64,000 nt of DNA from Candidatus Pantoea bituminis (GTDB lineage: Bacteria; Pseudomonadota; Gammaproteobacteria; Enterobacterales; Enterobacteriaceae). Position 1 is the stretch's first letter. Each line of letters begins with the position of its first letter. The notes below the pieces were generated by a model that saw only the letters and a list, made by a program, of their open reading frames with translations, was not told the DNA's origin and searched no databases. The position numbers and the translations under genes are program-made. Of this stretch, positions 20,569-31,229 are shown piece after piece. The DNA lies in the NCBI RefSeq assembly GCF_018842675.1, contig NZ_JAGTWO010000004.1, forward strand, positions 2,604,001-2,668,000, given 5' to 3'.

Positions 20569-21623
20569 TACACCGCCGCGTTGTAAAACTGTTCGGTGTC
20601 AGCATTGAATAGCTGCTCGCTTAACTGCTGCTGCTGTTCATTATCGCCATTTTGCGTGTGCGTATGCTCCGGGTTCAGGCCCAGTTTGCGAAACAGCAGC
20701 ATGTCTTTGTCTTCTTCTGGGTTTGGCGTGGTCAACAGTTTGCAGCCATAGAAAATGGAGTTCGCGCCAGCCATAAAACACATCGCCTGCGTTTGCTCAC
20801 TCATCTGTTCACGACCGGCAGAAAGACGCACATGCGAGCTCGGCATCATGATGCGCGCCACCGCAATGGTGCGGATAAAATCAAACGGCTCAACATCATC
20901 GTTATCGGCCATCGGCGTGCCTTTCACTTTCACCAGCATGTTGATGGGCACGCTTTCTGGTGGCGTAGGTAAATTCGCCAGCTGCACCAGCAAACCCGCA
21001 CGATCGTTAATCGTTTCGCCTAATCCGACAATGCCGCCGGAGCAAACTTTAATGCCCGCGTCACGCACTTTGCCCAGCGTATCGAGACGTTCCTGATAGC
21101 TGCGCGTGGTGATGATGCTGCCGTAGAATTCGGGTGAAGTGTCGAGATTGTGGTTGTAAAAATCTAATCCAGCCCCAGCCAGACGCTGTGCTTGCGCCTC
21201 GCTGAGCGTACCAAGCGTCATGCAGGTTTCCATGCCCATCGCCTTGACGCCTTCAACCATTTTTTCGAGGTAAGGCATGTCGCGATCGTTGGGGTTTTTC
21301 CACGCTGCGCCCATGCAAAAACGGCTTGAACCCGCCGCTTTGGCTTTGCGGGCAGAAATCAATACGTCGTCCACTTCCATCAGGCGTTCCGACTCAAGGC
21401 CGGTTTTGTAGCGCGCGCTTTGCGGACAATATTTGCAATCTTCCGGGCAGGCGCCGGTTTTGATAGATAACAAGGTGCTGACCTGCACCTGGCGCGGGTC
21501 AAAGTGCTGACGATGCACCTGCTGCGCTTCAAACATTAACTCGAGAAAAGGTTTATCAAACAGCGCTTGTGCCTGCGCGATTGTCCAACGTTGTGCCATT
21601 GCTTGCTCCAAAAAGGGTGTCAT
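20568..21623 (-). CDS. bioB: Biotin synthase BioB
   Basis: A 351-residue radical SAM enzyme that inserts sulfur into dethiobiotin. The SAM cluster motif is [11 protein letters not shown]; further conserved stretches are [22 protein letters not shown] and RLSAGRE. First gene of the leftward bio operon, controlled from the shared operator ahead of bioA. The C-terminal tail is rich in Gln as in enterobacteria. Confidence 0.98.
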   Translation of the reverse strand: MTPFLEQAMAQRWTIAQAQALFDKPFLELMFEAQQVHRQHFDPRQVQVSTLLSIKTGACPEDCKYCPQSARYKTGLESERLMEVDDVLISARKAKAAGSSRFCMGAAWKNPNDRDMPYLEKMVEGVKAMGMETCMTLGTLSEAQAQRLAGAGLDFYNHNLDTSPEFYGSIITTRSYQERLDTLGKVRDAGIKVCSGGIVGLGETINDRAGLLVQLANLPTPPESVPINMLVKVKGTPMADNDDVEPFDFIRTIAVARIMMPSSHVRLSAGREQMSEQTQAMCFMAGANSIFYGCKLLTTPNPEEDKDMLLFRKLGLNPEHTHTQNGDNEQQQQLSEQLFNADTEQFYNAAV

Positions 21624-21646
21624 CCCGACGATTAACGTGGTTATAC

Positions 21647-21679
21647 TTGTAAACTATATTTTTTATTTTTGGTTTACAA
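21647..21679. promoter_or_regulatory. BirA operator (bioO)
   Basis: Dyad with 9-base arms TTGTAAACt and gGTTTACAA separated by 15 bp, between the divergent bioB and bioA. E. coli bioO has TTGTAAACC-N16-GGTTTACAA. BirA loaded with biotinyl-AMP is expected to repress both operons. The right arm ends 5 bp before the bioA ATG. Confidence 0.92.
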
Positions 21680-21684
21680 TACCC

Positions 21685-22975
21685 ATGTTCACCCAAAGCG
21701 ACATTGAGTTTGACCGTCAGCATATTTGGCATCCTTACACTTCAATGCTGGATCCGTTGCCCTGTTATCCGGTGGTGGCGGCGCAAGGTTATCAACTGCA
21801 ACTGGCGGATGGCCGTCAGCTAGTGGATGGCATGTCGTCGTGGTGGGCCGCCATTCACGGCTATAACCATCCTCGCCTGAATCAGGCGCTGCAGCAGCAA
21901 ATGACGCAAATGTCGCATGTGATGTTTGGTGGCATTACGCACCCTTCAGCCGTTGCGTTATGCCGCAAACTGGTTGAGATGACGCCCGCCGCGCTGGAGT
22001 GTGTGTTCCTTGCCGATTCCGGTTCAGTTGCCGTAGAAGTGTCGATGAAAATGGCGCTGCAATACTGGCTGGGCCGTGGTGAAACGCGGCAAACATTTTT
22101 GACGTTGAAGCGCGGTTATCACGGCGATACGTCTGCTGCGATGTCGGTCTGCGATCCCGATAACTCCATGCACAGTTTGTGGCGCGGTTATCTGCCTGAG
22201 CATCTCTTCGCTGCCGCTCCGGCTTGTGGATTTGATGACATCTGGGATGAGCGTGACTTTGATGATTTTGCCCGCCTAATGGAACAACATCATCACCAGT
22301 TAGCCGCTGTCATTCTTGAACCTATCGTGCAGGGTGCAGGGGATGCGCTTCTATCATCCACGCTATTTGCAACGTGTGCGTGAATGTTGCGATCGCTATG
22401 GCGTGTTGCTGATAGCGGATGAAATCGCGACCGGCTTTGGTCGTACCGGTAAACTTTTTGCCTGTGAACATGCCGGGATTGCGCCAGATATCTTGTGTGT
22501 TGGCAAAGCGCTGACCGGCGGCACCCTGACGCTAGCCGCAACGCTCACCACGCGGGAAGTGGCCGACACCATCAGCCGCAGCCCGGCGGGTTGCTTTATG
22601 CATGGGCCAACCTTTATGGGCAATCCGCTTGCCTGTGCGGTGGCGGTGGAAAGTCTGACGCTTTTGCAGGAAGGTGACTGGCAAACGCAGGTGGCTACTA
22701 TCGAACAGCAACTGCGTGAGCAGCTGCTGCCGCTGCGCGCTTCGCCGCAGGTTGCGGAGGTTCGTGTGTTGGGTGCCATTGGCGTGGTGGAGACGCATTC
22801 CCCTGTGAATATGGCCGCTTTGCAGCACTTTTTCGTTTCGCAAGGCGTGTGGATCCGTCCATTTGGGCGCCTGATTTATCTGATGCCGCCTTACATCATT
22901 GCGCCAGCCGCGTTGAAAAAATTGGTTCAATCGATTGGCGCTGCGCTTGAGCATCCTCTGCATTTTAAGTCATAA
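21685..22975 (+). CDS. bioA: Adenosylmethionine-8-amino-7-oxononanoate aminotransferase BioA (frameshift)
   Basis: Class III PLP aminotransferase that uses S-adenosylmethionine as amino donor to make 7,8-diaminopelargonate. Conserved are [53 protein letters not shown], the PLP lysine in CVGKALTGG and [11 protein letters not shown]. The two halves lie in different frames joined at the G4 run 22339-22342; adding two G restores IVQGAGGMRFYHP and a length of 430 (E. coli 429). The start is the ATG at 21685 just after bioO. Confidence 0.92.
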
Positions 22976-23050
22976 AGCAGCCTACGCTCTGAAAGTGTTG
23001 CGCTTTTGGTTAAGATGAAGCGTGATTCCTCGACAACCAAAGGAGATGTA

Positions 23051-23527
23051 ATGCGAGTATTTAGCCAGGATTTCAATGACGGCGACAAAATGCCAGAGAA
23101 GCATGTCTTCAATGGCATGGGTTATCAAGGCGAGAACGTGTCACCCCATCTCGCGTGGGAAGATGCGCCCGAAGGCACCAAAAGCTTCGTAGTGACCTGC
23201 TACGATCCTGATGCGCCAACCGGTTCTGGCTGGTGGCATTGGGGAGTCGCTAATATTCCTGCCAGCACAACTTCGCTGCCACAAGGCGCAGGCTCGGGTG
23301 TAGCGGCCTTACCAACGGGTGCTATTCAAACGCGTACCGATTTCGGTCAGGCCGGTTACGGTGGCGCAGCACCGCCGCAGGGCGAAAGTCATCGTTATAT
23401 TTTCAGCGTACATGCTTTGGACGTGGACAAGCTCGAGGTCGATGAAGGGGCGAGCGGTGCCATGGTCGGCTTTAATGTGCATTTTCATGCGCTGGCTAGC
23501 GCAACCATTACGGTGATTTATTCGTAA
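23051..23527 (+). CDS. ybhB: Raf kinase inhibitor-like protein YbhB
   Basis: A 158-residue PEBP-family protein. The ligand-pocket motifs CYDPDAPTGSGWWHW and the HRYIFSVHALD segment are clear. The bacterial function is not established. An AGGAG lies 9 bases before the ATG at 23051; an upstream in-frame ATG lacks such a site. Followed by its own terminator. Confidence 0.95.
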   Translation: MRVFSQDFNDGDKMPEKHVFNGMGYQGENVSPHLAWEDAPEGTKSFVVTCYDPDAPTGSGWWHWGVANIPASTTSLPQGAGSGVAALPTGAIQTRTDFGQAGYGGAAPPQGESHRYIFSVHALDVDKLEVDEGASGAMVGFNVHFHALASATITVIYS

Positions 23528-23556
23528 GGCGTTGTCAGGCTGACAGTTAAAGCAAT

Positions 23557-23611
23557 AAAGCGGGATGAGACTTGCAGGCAAATATGATGCAGGATTTCAT
23601 CCCGCTTTTTT
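23557..23611 (+). terminator. Terminator after ybhB
   Basis: 12-bp stem AAAGCGGGATGA / TCATCCCGCTTT with a 28-base loop, then T-rich sequence. Ends the ybhB transcript. Confidence 0.7.
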
Positions 23612-23671
23612 CGTTTATCAAAGGTGTCAGACAAGATGACCAGGCCCTGTTGGCGCCTGATAACATGACTT

Positions 23672-23699
23672 AAAAAAGCCCGCTTTGAAAGCGGGCTTT
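23672..23699 (-). terminator. Terminator after pgl
   Basis: Stem AAAGCCCGC / GCGGGCTTT followed on the minus strand by a six-T run, 9 bp past the pgl stop. It can also work in the other direction. Confidence 0.85.
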
Positions 23700-23708
23700 A
23701 TCAATCAA

Positions 23709-24709
23709 TTAAGCATCAAGCTGATGAATCACAACCCACATTGGGCCTTGGCCTACAGCATAACGACTTAACGGTTTCAGCAAACCTTGTGGTTCGGTAA
23801 TGCTGTAAATTTCGATATGGTGAGATTTCTGTCCTGCCGCGACCAAATATTTGCCGCTGTTATCGATATTAAAACCGCGTGGTTGCGTTTCAGTCGGTTG
23901 GAAGCCTTCAACCGCCAGGATTGCACCATCTTCACTCACGCTAAATATCGCCAGCGTACTGCTGGTGCGATCGCAGGCATAAAGGTATTTGCCGTTAGGG
24001 GTTAAATGAATATCTGCAGCCCAGCGCGTACCATTGAAGCCTGGCGGCATCAAATCGACAGTTTGCACGCGGGCAACTTCACCGTGTGCATTATTCAGTG
24101 CCCAGACATCCACTGTGCTATCCAACTCATTGACACAATAGGCGTAATTGCCATTGGGATGGAACACCATATGACGTGGACCTGCGCCTTCCACCGTGGT
24201 GACTTGCGCCTGCTTACGTGGCGTTAGCTGACCTTCTTCACCCAGTTCAAACAGGCAAATGCGATCCTGTTTCAGCGCAGGAACAAACAGCGTTTGGTTG
24301 GCATTATCGATATTGGCGGAGTGGCAACCGGCCAGGCCGTTAATCACCTGGGAAGGTGCCTGAGGAATGCCCTCTGCATTAATGGGGCTAACGCTAACGC
24401 ATTCGTCATTGTACGAGCCGCAAAACAGGAAATTGCCTGCGCGATCGGTTGAAATATGGGTTGGACTGCCCGGCAAAGGTGCCTGCCCCGCTTCGGTCAA
24501 CGTACCGTCAGCCGCAATGCGGAAGGCTAAAACGCGGAAATTAGGCCGTACGCCAACATAGAGAAAATCTTTTTTGGACTCACCACCATTGGCTGAACCT
24601 GACCGGCGACATCCGTCACCTGAAGCAGAGTCAATACGCCCTCTTCATTTAACTGCCAGACGTGAATCTGCTGACTCTCGGGACTGGCGGTATAGACAAC
24701 TTGTTTCAT
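23709..24709 (-). CDS. pgl: 6-phosphogluconolactonase Pgl (frameshift)
   Basis: Beta-propeller lactonase of the oxidative pentose phosphate pathway, hydrolysing 6-phosphogluconolactone. N-terminal [18 protein letters not shown] and the downstream [46 protein letters not shown] and [10 protein letters not shown] match E. coli. The N-terminal 50 residues are separated from the rest by one missing base at the T6 run 24570-24575 (expected [14 protein letters not shown]). Repaired length 333 (E. coli 331). AAGGAG precedes the ATG. Confidence 0.93.
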
Positions 24710-24861
24710 GTATTCTCCTTTTACGCTGCCTGCTAATCTTCAGTGGGTCACTTTAGCGCGTTTTCCCCCTACGCTGGAATCATTTGTGCCTTGTTTTTTG
24801 TCTCCGGGCCGCCAGCAATGTAGACTTGACGCCTCGCTAACGCATACAGACGGAAGGATTA

Positions 24862-25680
24862 ATGAGCTATCGTGTAATCGCCCTCGACCTCGACGGCACG
24901 CTGTTAACGCCAGCAAAAACCATTCTGCCGCAGTCCATCGAAGCGCTAAAACGTGCCCGTGAAGCAGGCGTTAAAGTCGCCATCGTTACGGGTCGTCATC
25001 ATTGTGCTATTCATCCTTTCTATCAGGCGCTGGAACTGGATACGCCCGCCATCTGCTGTAACGGCACTTACCTTTATGATTATCAGGCGAAAAAAGTGTT
25101 AGCCGCCGACCCGCTGGATAAACAGCAGGCGCTGCGTGTTATTGACATGTTAGATGAGCAAAAGATTCACGGTTTGCTGTATATGGATGATGCGATGTTG
25201 TACCAAACGCCCACTGGCCACGTTACTCGCACCCTAAACTGGGCCGAATCGTTGCCGCCGCATCAGCGTCCACTGTTTAAACACGTACCCGATTTGGCAC
25301 AAGCGGCACGCGAAGCGGAATCAATCTGGAAATTCGCCTTGTCGCACGAAGACACCGTTGCACTGGAACTGTTTGCAGAGAAAGTAGAAGCGGAATTAGG
25401 TCTGGCTTGTGAGTGGTCATGGCACGATCAGGTCGATATTGCCCGTGGCGGCAACAGCAAAGGCAAGCGTCTGGCGCAATGGGTTGAGTCGCTGGGTCTG
25501 AGCATGAGTGAGGTGATCGCGTTTGGCGATAACTATAACGATCTCAGCATGCTGGAAACGGTTGGCTTGGGCGTAGCGATGGGCAACGCCGATGAAGCGA
25601 TTAAGATCCGGGCGAAGAAGGTGATCGGCACCAATCTCGAAACGGGCATTGCCGACACCATCTACCAGGAAGTGCTGTAA
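24862..25680 (+). CDS. ybhA: HAD-family phosphatase YbhA (pyridoxal phosphate phosphatase)
   Basis: A 272-residue Cof-type HAD phosphatase; E. coli YbhA dephosphorylates pyridoxal phosphate and sugar phosphates. HAD motif I is ALDLDGTLLT (residues 8-17), motif II VTGRHH, motif III lysine in NSKGKRL, motif IV FGDNYNDLSML. It ends one base before the modC stop on the opposite strand. Confidence 0.95.
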   Translation: MSYRVIALDLDGTLLTPAKTILPQSIEALKRAREAGVKVAIVTGRHHCAIHPFYQALELDTPAICCNGTYLYDYQAKKVLAADPLDKQQALRVIDMLDEQKIHGLLYMDDAMLYQTPTGHVTRTLNWAESLPPHQRPLFKHVPDLAQAAREAESIWKFALSHEDTVALELFAEKVEAELGLACEWSWHDQVDIARGGNSKGKRLAQWVESLGLSMSEVIAFGDNYNDLSMLETVGLGVAMGNADEAIKIRAKKVIGTNLETGIADTIYQEVL

Positions 25681-26739
25681 TCAGGGCGTCACTGAGACGC
25701 TTTTAATCTGGGCATACAGCCATTGTTCTGGCCGGATGCCCAGCTCATCTCGCGCCCAAGGCGAGATGCGCGCCCACAGTTCGCTGATACCGATGCGCAG
25801 CTTCACTTCTATCTGATCGCCAACTTCAATTAACTCCACCACCTGCGCCGGCAATATATTGCGGATGGAGGTGTTGTGCGGCGGTTGCAGCGCCAGTGAA
25901 ACGTCAGCTGATGCGATACGGATACGCAGCGGCGTTTTTACCGGCTGGTTCACCCGGCTAACCCAGATGTGTTGATCGCCCAATGATAACGCCGTCATGG
26001 GGTAATCGGGATGCTGCTCCAGTACCTGTACGCGCAAAACGCTGGTGAGTTCATTCATTGGCAGCCACGGCCGCATCGCGCTGCTGCTCCAGACGCGCTC
26101 TAGCGTGCCAAACGCTTTAACCTTTCCACTGTCCAGCACCAGGACATTATCAGCTAATTGCAAAATCTCTTCGAGGCTGTGCGACACATACAGCAGCGGG
26201 ATCTCAACCTGCTTCGCCAGCTTTTGCAAATAAGGCATCAGCTCGCGCTTACGCGGCAGATCCAGCGACGCCAGCGGCTCATCCATCAGCAAAATGTCGG
26301 GCGCACTCAGCAACGCTCGGCCAATCGCCACTCGCTGCTTTTCGCCACCAGAAAGCGACAGAGGGAAACGTGTTAACAGCGTTTCCAACCCGAGCAGCGA
26401 CACTAGCGAGTCAAAATGTGCTTTCATTTTTGATGACATGCCATATTGCAGATTGCCCCGCACCCGGTAATGCGGAAACAGGCGAGCATCCTGAAATACG
26501 TAGCCAATGCGGCGTTTTTCAGGTGGCAAAGCGATCTGTTTTTCTGTATCGAACAAGACGCGATTATTAAGGTGAATATAACCGCGCTGTGGCTGGGTTA
26601 ATCCACCAATGGCGTTGATCAGCGAGGTTTTGCCCGCGCCTGACACACCAAAAATCGCGGTAATACCTTTGGCCGGAATCTGCGCGTTGACCTCAAGCAG
26701 ATGATCGCCCAGCTGCTGAGAAAAATTAAGTGACAGCAT
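25681..26739 (-). CDS. modC: Molybdate ABC transporter ATPase ModC
   Basis: A 352-residue ATPase that energises molybdate uptake. Walker [10 protein letters not shown], signature [16 protein letters not shown], Walker [13 protein letters not shown], and a C-terminal TOBE/Mop domain from about residue 290 ([11 protein letters not shown]). Overlaps modB by one base. Confidence 0.97.
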   Translation of the reverse strand: MLSLNFSQQLGDHLLEVNAQIPAKGITAIFGVSGAGKTSLINAIGGLTQPQRGYIHLNNRVLFDTEKQIALPPEKRRIGYVFQDARLFPHYRVRGNLQYGMSSKMKAHFDSLVSLLGLETLLTRFPLSLSGGEKQRVAIGRALLSAPDILLMDEPLASLDLPRKRELMPYLQKLAKQVEIPLLYVSHSLEEILQLADNVLVLDSGKVKAFGTLERVWSSSAMRPWLPMNELTSVLRVQVLEQHPDYPMTALSLGDQHIWVSRVNQPVKTPLRIRIASADVSLALQPPHNTSIRNILPAQVVELIEVGDQIEVKLRIGISELWARISPWARDELGIRPEQWLYAQIKSVSVTP

Positions 26740-27428
26740 TAAGCCCCCATGCGCTTACGGCCCCAGCGGGCCAGCCATTCCGACATCAACAACGACGCCA
26801 GCGCCAAGACAATGGCAATCACGCACAATCGTGCTGCTGCGCCTTCTGCGCCGGGCGTTTCAATCAGGGTATACATCGCCAGCGGAATGGTGCGTGTTTC
26901 GCCGGGAATATTTGAAACGAAGGTGATGGTTGCGCCAAATTCGCCGAGCGAACGCGCAAAGGCCAGCACGGTGCCGACAATAATACCGGGCAAGGTCAGC
27001 GGTAAGGTGATGGTAAAAAATACCCGCCAGCGCCCGGCGCCCAGCGTGCGTGCTGCTTGCTCCAGTCGGATATCAACCGCTTCCAGCGCCAGACGAATCG
27101 CCCGCACCATCAGCGGAAAGGCGATCACAGCGGACGCCAGTGCGGCTCCTCGCCAGCTAAAGGCGAAGCTAAAACCAAACCAGTCATAGAGTTTTTCACC
27201 GATAAAACCGCGGCGGCCCAAACCAATCAACAACAGATAACCGACCACAACCGGCGGCAGCACCAGCGGTAGGTGAATCAGACTATCAAGCAGGGTTTTG
27301 CCTGGAAACCGGCAACGTACCAGAATCCAGGCCATCAAGATGCCAAATGGCAGGCTGCAGAGCACGGCAATGCCAGAAACTTTTAGGCTGAGCATCACCG
27401 CCTGCCATTCGAGATCGCTAAGTATCAT
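26739..27428 (-). CDS. modB: Molybdate ABC transporter permease ModB
   Basis: A 229-residue inner membrane permease with five or six hydrophobic helices and the EAA-type loop [21 protein letters not shown] that docks on ModC. Same length as E. coli ModB. Overlaps modA by 4 bp and modC by 1 bp. Confidence 0.97.
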   Translation of the reverse strand: MILSDLEWQAVMLSLKVSGIAVLCSLPFGILMAWILVRCRFPGKTLLDSLIHLPLVLPPVVVGYLLLIGLGRRGFIGEKLYDWFGFSFAFSWRGAALASAVIAFPLMVRAIRLALEAVDIRLEQAARTLGAGRWRVFFTITLPLTLPGIIVGTVLAFARSLGEFGATITFVSNIPGETRTIPLAMYTLIETPGAEGAAARLCVIAIVLALASLLMSEWLARWGRKRMGA

Positions 27429-28196
27429 GTCTTCGGTGTGAATCCGTAATGTTTAAACACGGTAGCCGCTTCCGGCCCTTTTAAATAATCATAAAAATCA
27501 TTTACGGCCTTGCCGTCGTGATCCTTAACGATCGCCATTGGATATTCTACTGCTTTATGGCTCGACTCAGGGAAAGTCCCTACTACCTGCACTTTGTTGC
27601 TAGCGACAGCATCGGAACCGTAGACGATGCCGTACGGCGTTTCGTTTCGTTCAACCAGCGCCAGCGCAGCACGCACGTTGTTAGATCGGGCCAAAACAGG
27701 TGACAGCGATTCCCAGGCACCCAATTTTTGCAGGGCTTCTTTAGCGTAAATACCGGCTGGAACATGATCGGGATCGCCCACCGCTAAACGCTCGCCCTTT
27801 AGCAAACTTTTCCAGTCTGTTTGCGCATTGATGGTGACAGCTTTCGCTGAGGCGTTTCGCGGTGCCACCAGCACCAAATCGTTGCCTAACAACGTGAAGC
27901 GGGTGGTGTCGATCATGCTTTTTTCGCGACTGCATCATCCATCCATTGTTGATCGGCGGAGATAAACAGATCGGCGGGTGCGCCCTGCTCAATCTGGCGC
28001 GCCAGCGTTGAGGAGGATGCAAAAGATGACACCACTTCAACCCCACTTTTTTCTGATACTGCGTGGCAATATCTTGCAATGCATTGGTCAGCGAGGCGGC
28101 GGCAAACACCGTGATTTTTTCTGCCGCCACGGCCTGTCCAGCAACCGATGCACTTAAAACAGCAGCCATACCCCATTGGGTGAGTGAAACAGACAT
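27425..28196 (-). CDS. modA: Molybdate-binding periplasmic protein ModA (two frameshifts)
   Basis: Periplasmic binding protein that delivers molybdate to ModBC. Signal peptide at 1-24 (ends VAAE); then [30 protein letters not shown] and DLFISADQ which form the oxyanion site, and [17 protein letters not shown]. It is broken into three frames: one base missing at the T6 run 28047-28052 (restores QKKSGVEVV) and one at the T6 run 27919-27924 (restores AKKSMIDTT). The repaired length is 257, exactly that of E. coli. Its promoter carries a ModE operator. Confidence 0.93.
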
Positions 28197-28214
28197 TTTT
28201 ATTCTCCAGTGATT

Positions 28215-28238
28215 CGTTGTATAGGCGATAATACAACG
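28215..28238. promoter_or_regulatory. ModE operator of modABC
   Basis: 8-bp arms CGTTGTAT / ATACAACG with an 8-bp spacer, about 20 bp before the modA ATG. Read on the minus strand it agrees with the E. coli modA operator in arms and spacer (TCGCCTA core). ModE with molybdate should repress modABC here. Confidence 0.9.
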
Positions 28239-28304
28239 CCAGTTCTCGGAGTGTCATGAAATTATCGGCAGGAAATAGAGAAGGTTGAGGATGAGTAAGA
28301 AACA

Positions 28305-28333
28305 ACAACGCCCGCAGCGTTGGCGGGCGTTGT
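28305..28333 (-). terminator. Terminator after acrZ
   Basis: 11-bp stem ACAACGCCCGC / GCGGGCGTTGT with a short loop, 5 bp past the acrZ stop, followed on the minus strand by TGTTTCTT. Confidence 0.75.
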
Positions 28334-28338
28334 GGGGA

Positions 28339-28494
28339 TTAATTGTGCGAGCGGGATGAAGACTTTTCGCGATGACCAAATTTTGAGATGACGTTAAACA
28401 CTTCACCCAGGCCATAAATCAGACCCAACATCAAGGCCATCACGATTGGCACCATTATCACCGCCACGGCGAGGCTTTTTAGCAATTCCAACAT
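28339..28494 (-). CDS. acrZ: AcrAB-TolC accessory small protein AcrZ
   Basis: A 51-residue single-helix membrane protein, translated by hand: it begins [16 protein letters not shown] and continues through [12 protein letters not shown] to a hydrophilic tail ending RSHN. In E. coli AcrZ binds AcrB and tunes the efflux of some antibiotics; the gene lies between modA and modE, as here, divergent to modE. The Pro-16 kink residue is kept. Confidence 0.95.
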   Translation of the reverse strand: MLELLKSLAVAVIMVPIVMALMLGLIYGLGEVFNVISKFGHREKSSSRSHN

Positions 28495-28633
28495 GGAGAG
28501 TCTCACTTTGCGATCAAAAAAGAGATTGTAACGGTTCAGGAAAAATTGCGCAGCCCTTTTCGTGCTTTTACTTTACGAGCGAAACGCCGCTATCATCGCT
28601 GAATTGCTTACGTTATCTTTCCCCGGAGCTGCC

Positions 28634-29416
28634 ATGCAAGCCGAACTTTCCCTTCATATTCGATTACAGCAGAAACTTTTTGCCGATCCGCGTCGCATTG
28701 AACTGTTAAAACGGGTTCAGCAAACCGGCTCGATCAGCCAGGGCGCTAAGCTGGCGGGCATCAGCTACAAAAGCGCCTGGGATGCGATCAATGAAATGAA
28801 TCAGCTGGCGGATGAGACGCTGGTTGAGCGCGCAACGGGCGGTAAAGGCGGCGGTGGCGCCAGCCTGACGCGTTACGGCGAGCGGCTGATCCAGCTGTTT
28901 CAGTTAATGGAGCAAATTCAGCAGAAAGCCTTCGACGCGTTGCAGCAAGATTCGCTGCCGCTCGACAGTTTACTGGCGGCAATTGCGCGCTTTTCACTGC
29001 AAACTAGCGCGCGTAATCAGCTGTTTGGCAAGGTCATCGCCAACGATGCTCAGCAGGTCGTACAGCATCTGACTGTTTTATTAGCCGATGGCAAAACTCA
29101 GCTCAGCGTGGCGTTAACCCAACGCAGCGCACAACGCTTACAGCTTGCAGAAGGCAAAGAGGTTTTATTGCTGATCAAAGCGCCGTGGATTCGGGTTAAT
29201 CATCAGCCAGGCAAAGAGGATAATCAGCTGGTCGCGCAGATTAGCGCGATCGAACCGGGCGAGCAGGTCAGCGAAATTTTAATGACGTTAGCCAGCGGTG
29301 AAACCTTGTGCGCCACATTACCGAATGCTGAAGTGCAGCAGCAAAACTTCCAGCCAGGCGATCCGGTTACCGCCAGTTTCAACGCCGAGCACGCCATCGT
29401 GGCGACGTTACTTTAG
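28634..29416 (+). CDS. modE: Molybdate-responsive regulator ModE
   Basis: A 260-residue regulator: winged HTH in residues 1-110 (SISQGAKLAGISYKSAWDAINEMN, RATGGKGGGGASLTRYG) and two Mop domains that bind molybdate (SARNQ, ADGKTQLSVALT). It represses modABC and activates moaA; both predicted operators are in this window. The start is the ATG at 28634 after GGAG. It precedes modF. Confidence 0.97.
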   Translation: MQAELSLHIRLQQKLFADPRRIELLKRVQQTGSISQGAKLAGISYKSAWDAINEMNQLADETLVERATGGKGGGGASLTRYGERLIQLFQLMEQIQQKAFDALQQDSLPLDSLLAAIARFSLQTSARNQLFGKVIANDAQQVVQHLTVLLADGKTQLSVALTQRSAQRLQLAEGKEVLLLIKAPWIRVNHQPGKEDNQLVAQISAIEPGEQVSEILMTLASGETLCATLPNAEVQQQNFQPGDPVTASFNAEHAIVATLL

Positions 29417-29507
29417 TTAATTGCTACCGCGTTTTAAGGGCGTGATTTGACTTCATCGCAGCCAGTGGTTACAACTCAGTAACTCGATGCATAAAATGGA
29501 ACAGATC

Positions 29508-30980
29508 ATGGCTTCATTGCAAATTTCGCAAGGCACGTTTCGTCTTAGCGACACCCGAATTCTGACCCTGAATGATGTGCACCTTCACAGCGGTGAAAGC
29601 TGGGCCTTTGTCGGTGCTAACGGCAGCGGCAAGTCATCTCTGGCGCGCGCGCTTTCCGGTGAACTCTCTCCGCTAAAAGGGACGTTCAGCACGACTTATC
29701 AACGCCCGACGCGTCTGTCGCTGGAGCAACTTCAGAAGCTGGTTTCTGATGAATGGCTGCGTAATAACACCGATCTGCTCAGCGAAGGTGAAGACGATAC
29801 CGGCCGCACCGCGGCTGAAATCATTCAGGATGAAGTCAACGATGCCGCGCGTTGTGCGCATCTGGCAGAGCAATTCGGCATTAGTTATCTGCTGTCACGC
29901 CGTTTTAAATATCTCTCAACGGGCGAAACGCGAAAAACGTTGCTGTGTCAGGCACTGATGAAGCAGCCTGATCTGTTAATTCTGGACGAACCGTTTGACG
30001 GGCTGGATGTGGCGTCTCGCGCCAGCCTGACCAAAACGCTGCAAAGCTTGCAGCAGCCGGGCTTCACGTTGGTGCTGGTGCTTAATCGCTTCGACGATAT
30101 TCCTGATTATGTCCAGCAGATTGGCGTATTGGCAGAATGTACGCTGACCCATGTGGGCGCGCGTGAAACTATTCTGGCTGAAGCGCTGGTGGCGCAACTG
30201 GCACACAGCGAGCAGCTACAAGGCATGGCGCTACCGGAAGCGGACGCGCCCGATCAGCTGCCGCCGCTGGCCGATGATCCGCCGCGAGTAGTTTTGCGTA
30301 ACGGCGTCGTATCCTATAACGATCAGCCAGTGATTAACGGGTTGAACTGGCAAGTTGAATCAGGCGAACACTGGCAGATTGTGGGGCCAAACGGTGCAGG
30401 TAAATCAACGCTACTGAGCCTGGTGACCGGCGATCATCCGCAAGGCTACAGCAATGATTTAACGCTGTTTGGCATGCGTCGCGGCAGCGGAGAAACCATT
30501 TGGGATATCAAACAGCACATTGGCTACGTCAGTAGCAGCCTGCATTTGGATTATCGCGTTAGCGTGAACGTGCGAACCGTGATTTTGTCTGGCTTTTTTG
30601 ATTCGATTGGCTTGTATCAAGCGGTATCGGATCGCCAGATGGCGCTGGCTCGCCAATGGCTGGCGCTGCTGGGCATGGATAATGCCCTTGGCGATGCGCC
30701 TTTCCACAGTTTGTCGTGGGGCCAGCAGCGTTTAGTGTTGATTGCACGCGCCTTGGTGAAGCACCCCACGCTGCTGATTCTTGATGAGCCGCTGCAAGGA
30801 CTGGACCCTATCAATCGTCAGCTGGTACGCCGCTTTGTCGATGTGCTGATTGGCGAGGGACGAACCCAGTTGCTGTTCGTTTCGCATCACGCAGAGGATG
30901 CGCCGCACTGCATCACCCACCGCTTAAGCTTTGTGGCTCGTGAAGGCGGCTACGATTATGTGCAGGAAACGCTGCGCTAA
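29508..30980 (+). CDS. modF: ABC-F-like ATPase ModF (PhrA-type)
   Basis: A 490-residue protein with two fused ABC ATPase domains and no membrane part. Walker A motifs are GANGSGKSS and GPNGAGKST; signatures LSTGETRKTLL and LSWGQQRLVLI; Walker B LLILDEPFDGLD and LLILDEPLQGLD. Its precise role next to modE is unknown; it is not needed for molybdate transport in E. coli. The start MASLQIS at 29508 matches the family start. Confidence 0.96.
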   Translation: MASLQISQGTFRLSDTRILTLNDVHLHSGESWAFVGANGSGKSSLARALSGELSPLKGTFSTTYQRPTRLSLEQLQKLVSDEWLRNNTDLLSEGEDDTGRTAAEIIQDEVNDAARCAHLAEQFGISYLLSRRFKYLSTGETRKTLLCQALMKQPDLLILDEPFDGLDVASRASLTKTLQSLQQPGFTLVLVLNRFDDIPDYVQQIGVLAECTLTHVGARETILAEALVAQLAHSEQLQGMALPEADAPDQLPPLADDPPRVVLRNGVVSYNDQPVINGLNWQVESGEHWQIVGPNGAGKSTLLSLVTGDHPQGYSNDLTLFGMRRGSGETIWDIKQHIGYVSSSLHLDYRVSVNVRTVILSGFFDSIGLYQAVSDRQMALARQWLALLGMDNALGDAPFHSLSWGQQRLVLIARALVKHPTLLILDEPLQGLDPINRQLVRRFVDVLIGEGRTQLLFVSHHAEDAPHCITHRLSFVAREGGYDYVQETLR

Positions 30981-31011
30981 TTTTGCCTCCATCGCTTGCA
31001 TCCGTTTCAGT

Positions 31012-31037
31012 AAACGCCGCATTGTCGGCGTTTTTTT
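31012..31037 (+). terminator. Terminator after modF
   Basis: 8-bp stem AAACGCCG / CGGCGTTT followed by a T run. It separates modEF from the gal promoter region. Confidence 0.85.
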
Positions 31038-31046
31038 CATCTTATG

Positions 31047-31062
31047 ATGTAACCGCTACCAT
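31047..31062. promoter_or_regulatory. GalR/GalS operator (upstream copy)
   Basis: ATGTAACCGCTACCAT fits the consensus GTGnAAnCGnTTnCAC with three departures. Its reverse complement differs by one base from the E. coli internal gal operator, which there lies inside galE. Confidence 0.75.
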
Positions 31063-31124
31063 TTATGTTGCGCTTTTAAGGTGATTAGCTTCGCACAAAG
31101 CCACAAAATGAGAATAGTCAGCTT

Positions 31125-31140
31125 GTGTAAACGATACCAT
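31125..31140. promoter_or_regulatory. GalR/GalS operator (proximal copy)
   Basis: GTGTAAACGATACCAT differs by two bases from E. coli OE. Its centre is 78 bp from the other box; both lie before galT, so looping by two GalR dimers is possible without an intragenic operator. Confidence 0.82.
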
Positions 31141-31229
31141 TTATTCAGACTTGATCACGCTTTCGCCCGTGCCAATGTGCTACTTTTTAACGATGCCTTA
31201 CCGGCTTTTGACGCTTACCAGGATTAAAC

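Noticed and set aside
19416..22975. bioF and bioA as true pseudogenes (biotin auxotrophy)
   Set aside because: All breaks are homopolymer shortfalls of the type found in essential-looking genes such as sucA and cydB; the operator and the other bio genes are intact.
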